Source: Clostridiales bacterium DTU069 (GTDB lineage Bacteria; Bacillota; Clostridia; DSM-8532). From it: a DNA stretch of 42,632 bases. The notes under the pieces were generated by a model, which had not been told where the DNA came from, did no database searches, and saw only the letters and a program-made list of their open reading frames with translations. Shown piece by piece: positions 42,261 to 42,632 of this stretch (positions within the stretch are counted from its first letter, which is position 1; each line of letters opens with the position of its first letter). The translations under genes and the position numbers were made by a program. The stretch spans positions 1 through 42,632 of the forward strand of contig LFRV01000087.1 of assembly GCA_001512485.1 (NCBI GenBank), written 5' to 3'.

Positions 42261-42297
42261 ATACCAAAATATATCTTATTAATATATTTTATGGTAT
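42261..42297. repeat. AT-rich imperfect palindrome
   Basis: ATACCAAAATATAT (42261-42274) pairs with the 42282-42297 arm apart from a two-base bulge. It could be an operator, a second weak promoter region (a TATAAT lies just beside it on the - strand) or an RNA hairpin in the leader. Confidence 0.45.
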
Positions 42298-42530
42298 TAT
42301 ATAACAAATTAAGCCATAATTAGCTTTTTCGACAGAAACCGTTCCAAAATACGACAATTATTAAAAAATAAAAGTTTTTAGAGTAATTTAGCTGCTGCTT
42401 TTGCATTGCTAAAATGACGGAAGAAACCGCATCCGTAATTGCAACACGCCTTTTTAGCAAGGCGAGAATTGAAAATTTTGCAAATTAAACTCTTTATGTT
42501 GAATATATAGAACGGTATGACGTTGTTAAT

Positions 42531-42560
42531 ATTATAACATATTTAAACCTTAAGTTTCAA
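42531..42560 (-). promoter_or_regulatory. Sigma-A promoter of the ATP-grasp / opine-dehydrogenase pair
   Basis: On the - strand, TTGAAA (42555-42560), 18 bases, TATAAT (42531-42536), with an extended -10 TG one base before. It is the best promoter in the long upstream region. Confidence 0.6.
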
Positions 42561-42632
42561 CCAAAAGCACATAAATGCGTTTTGCGTTGTTCACTCTTTT
42601 TATTTTTAAAGACCTAAAAAAACAGGTATATA

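Larger units (their letters stand above)
42137..42632 (-). other. Long AT-rich leader upstream of the ATP-grasp gene
   Basis: Nearly 500 bases without a gene I can support. On the - strand it holds a promoter (42531-42560), a small stem CGCCTT/AAGGCG (42448-42453 with 42460-42465), a repeat ACGGA/TCCGT nearby, a large imperfect AT palindrome (42261-42297) and AAAGGAGA before the TTG start. A transcript from this promoter would have a leader of about 390 bases. I did not find T-box or known riboswitch signatures. Confidence 0.5.

Noticed and set aside
42137-42632. T-box or known riboswitch in the leader of the ATP-grasp gene
   Set aside because: I found no T-box sequence, specifier-loop pattern or terminator/antiterminator pair, and no recognisable riboswitch core.
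1-42632. CRISPR arrays, tRNA or rRNA genes, transposases, prophage or attachment sites
   Set aside because: Looked for and not seen: no regularly spaced repeats, no rRNA-like stretches, no integrase or transposase frames.

Overview
The window looks like a chromosomal segment of a spore-forming, anaerobic, plant-polysaccharide-using Firmicute of the class Clostridia. The grounds are a spore-germination receptor operon (gerKABC), the sporulation gene ytxC, a spore-coat transglutaminase (tgl), a small acid-soluble spore protein, AddAB-type recombination genes, Lpl/Ytc-type oligosaccharide ABC transporters with YesN/AraC regulators, strong Shine-Dalgarno sequences and several TTG/GTG starts. I cannot name the species. 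I saw no rRNA, tRNA, CRISPR array, transposase or phage gene.

Layout. (1) 246-5973, + strand: a lipoprotein solute-binding protein and two LplB/YtcP-type permeases, with a LeuC-like/LeuD-like dehydratase pair between the binding protein and the permeases. (2) 6141-6596: a cysteine-rich protein I do not recognise. (3) 7018-7578: biotin transporter subunit bioY behind a promoter overlapped by a BirA-like operator. (4) 7582-15043, - strand: ytxC, a CdaR/PucR-type regulator, ftsE, ftsX, an M23 peptidase with coiled coil, an S41 carboxy-terminal protease, a 50-residue spore protein, and a methyltransferase. This is a cell-envelope and sporulation neighbourhood. (5) 15450-17092: a lipoprotein, then tgl convergent with it. 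(6) 17256-23395, - strand: a second binding protein/permease/permease set with its own promoter and terminator, behind a membrane-anchored AraC-type regulator. (7) 23593-27247, + strand: gerKA, gerKB and gerKC, tightly coupled. (8) 27244-29127, - strand: a PhzF-family protein and a PflX-type radical SAM protein. (9) 29238-31420, - strand: a YesN-type response regulator preceded by two gene remnants, the tail of its histidine kinase and an internal piece of a sugar-binding protein. (10) 31426-38866, - strand: addB, addA and a WYL-domain regulator. (11) 39121-39812, + strand: a small lipoprotein whose start region is frameshifted. (12) 39908-42136, - strand: an opine-dehydrogenase-family protein behind a sugar-transfer-associated ATP-grasp protein, with a long AT-rich leader upstream.

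Most of the window is ordinary clostridial housekeeping, envelope, sporulation and sugar-uptake content. The least explained parts are the hydro-lyase pair inside the first transporter cluster (with an altered substrate loop in the small subunit), the ATP-grasp plus opine-dehydrogenase pair, the scar at 31.1-31.4 kb, and the one-base lesion at the start of the 39.1 kb lipoprotein. Where the longest reading frame and the ribosome-binding site disagreed, I gave the start supported by Shine-Dalgarno spacing, and in two cases (CdaR-like, AddB) also by a promoter lying inside the longer frame.
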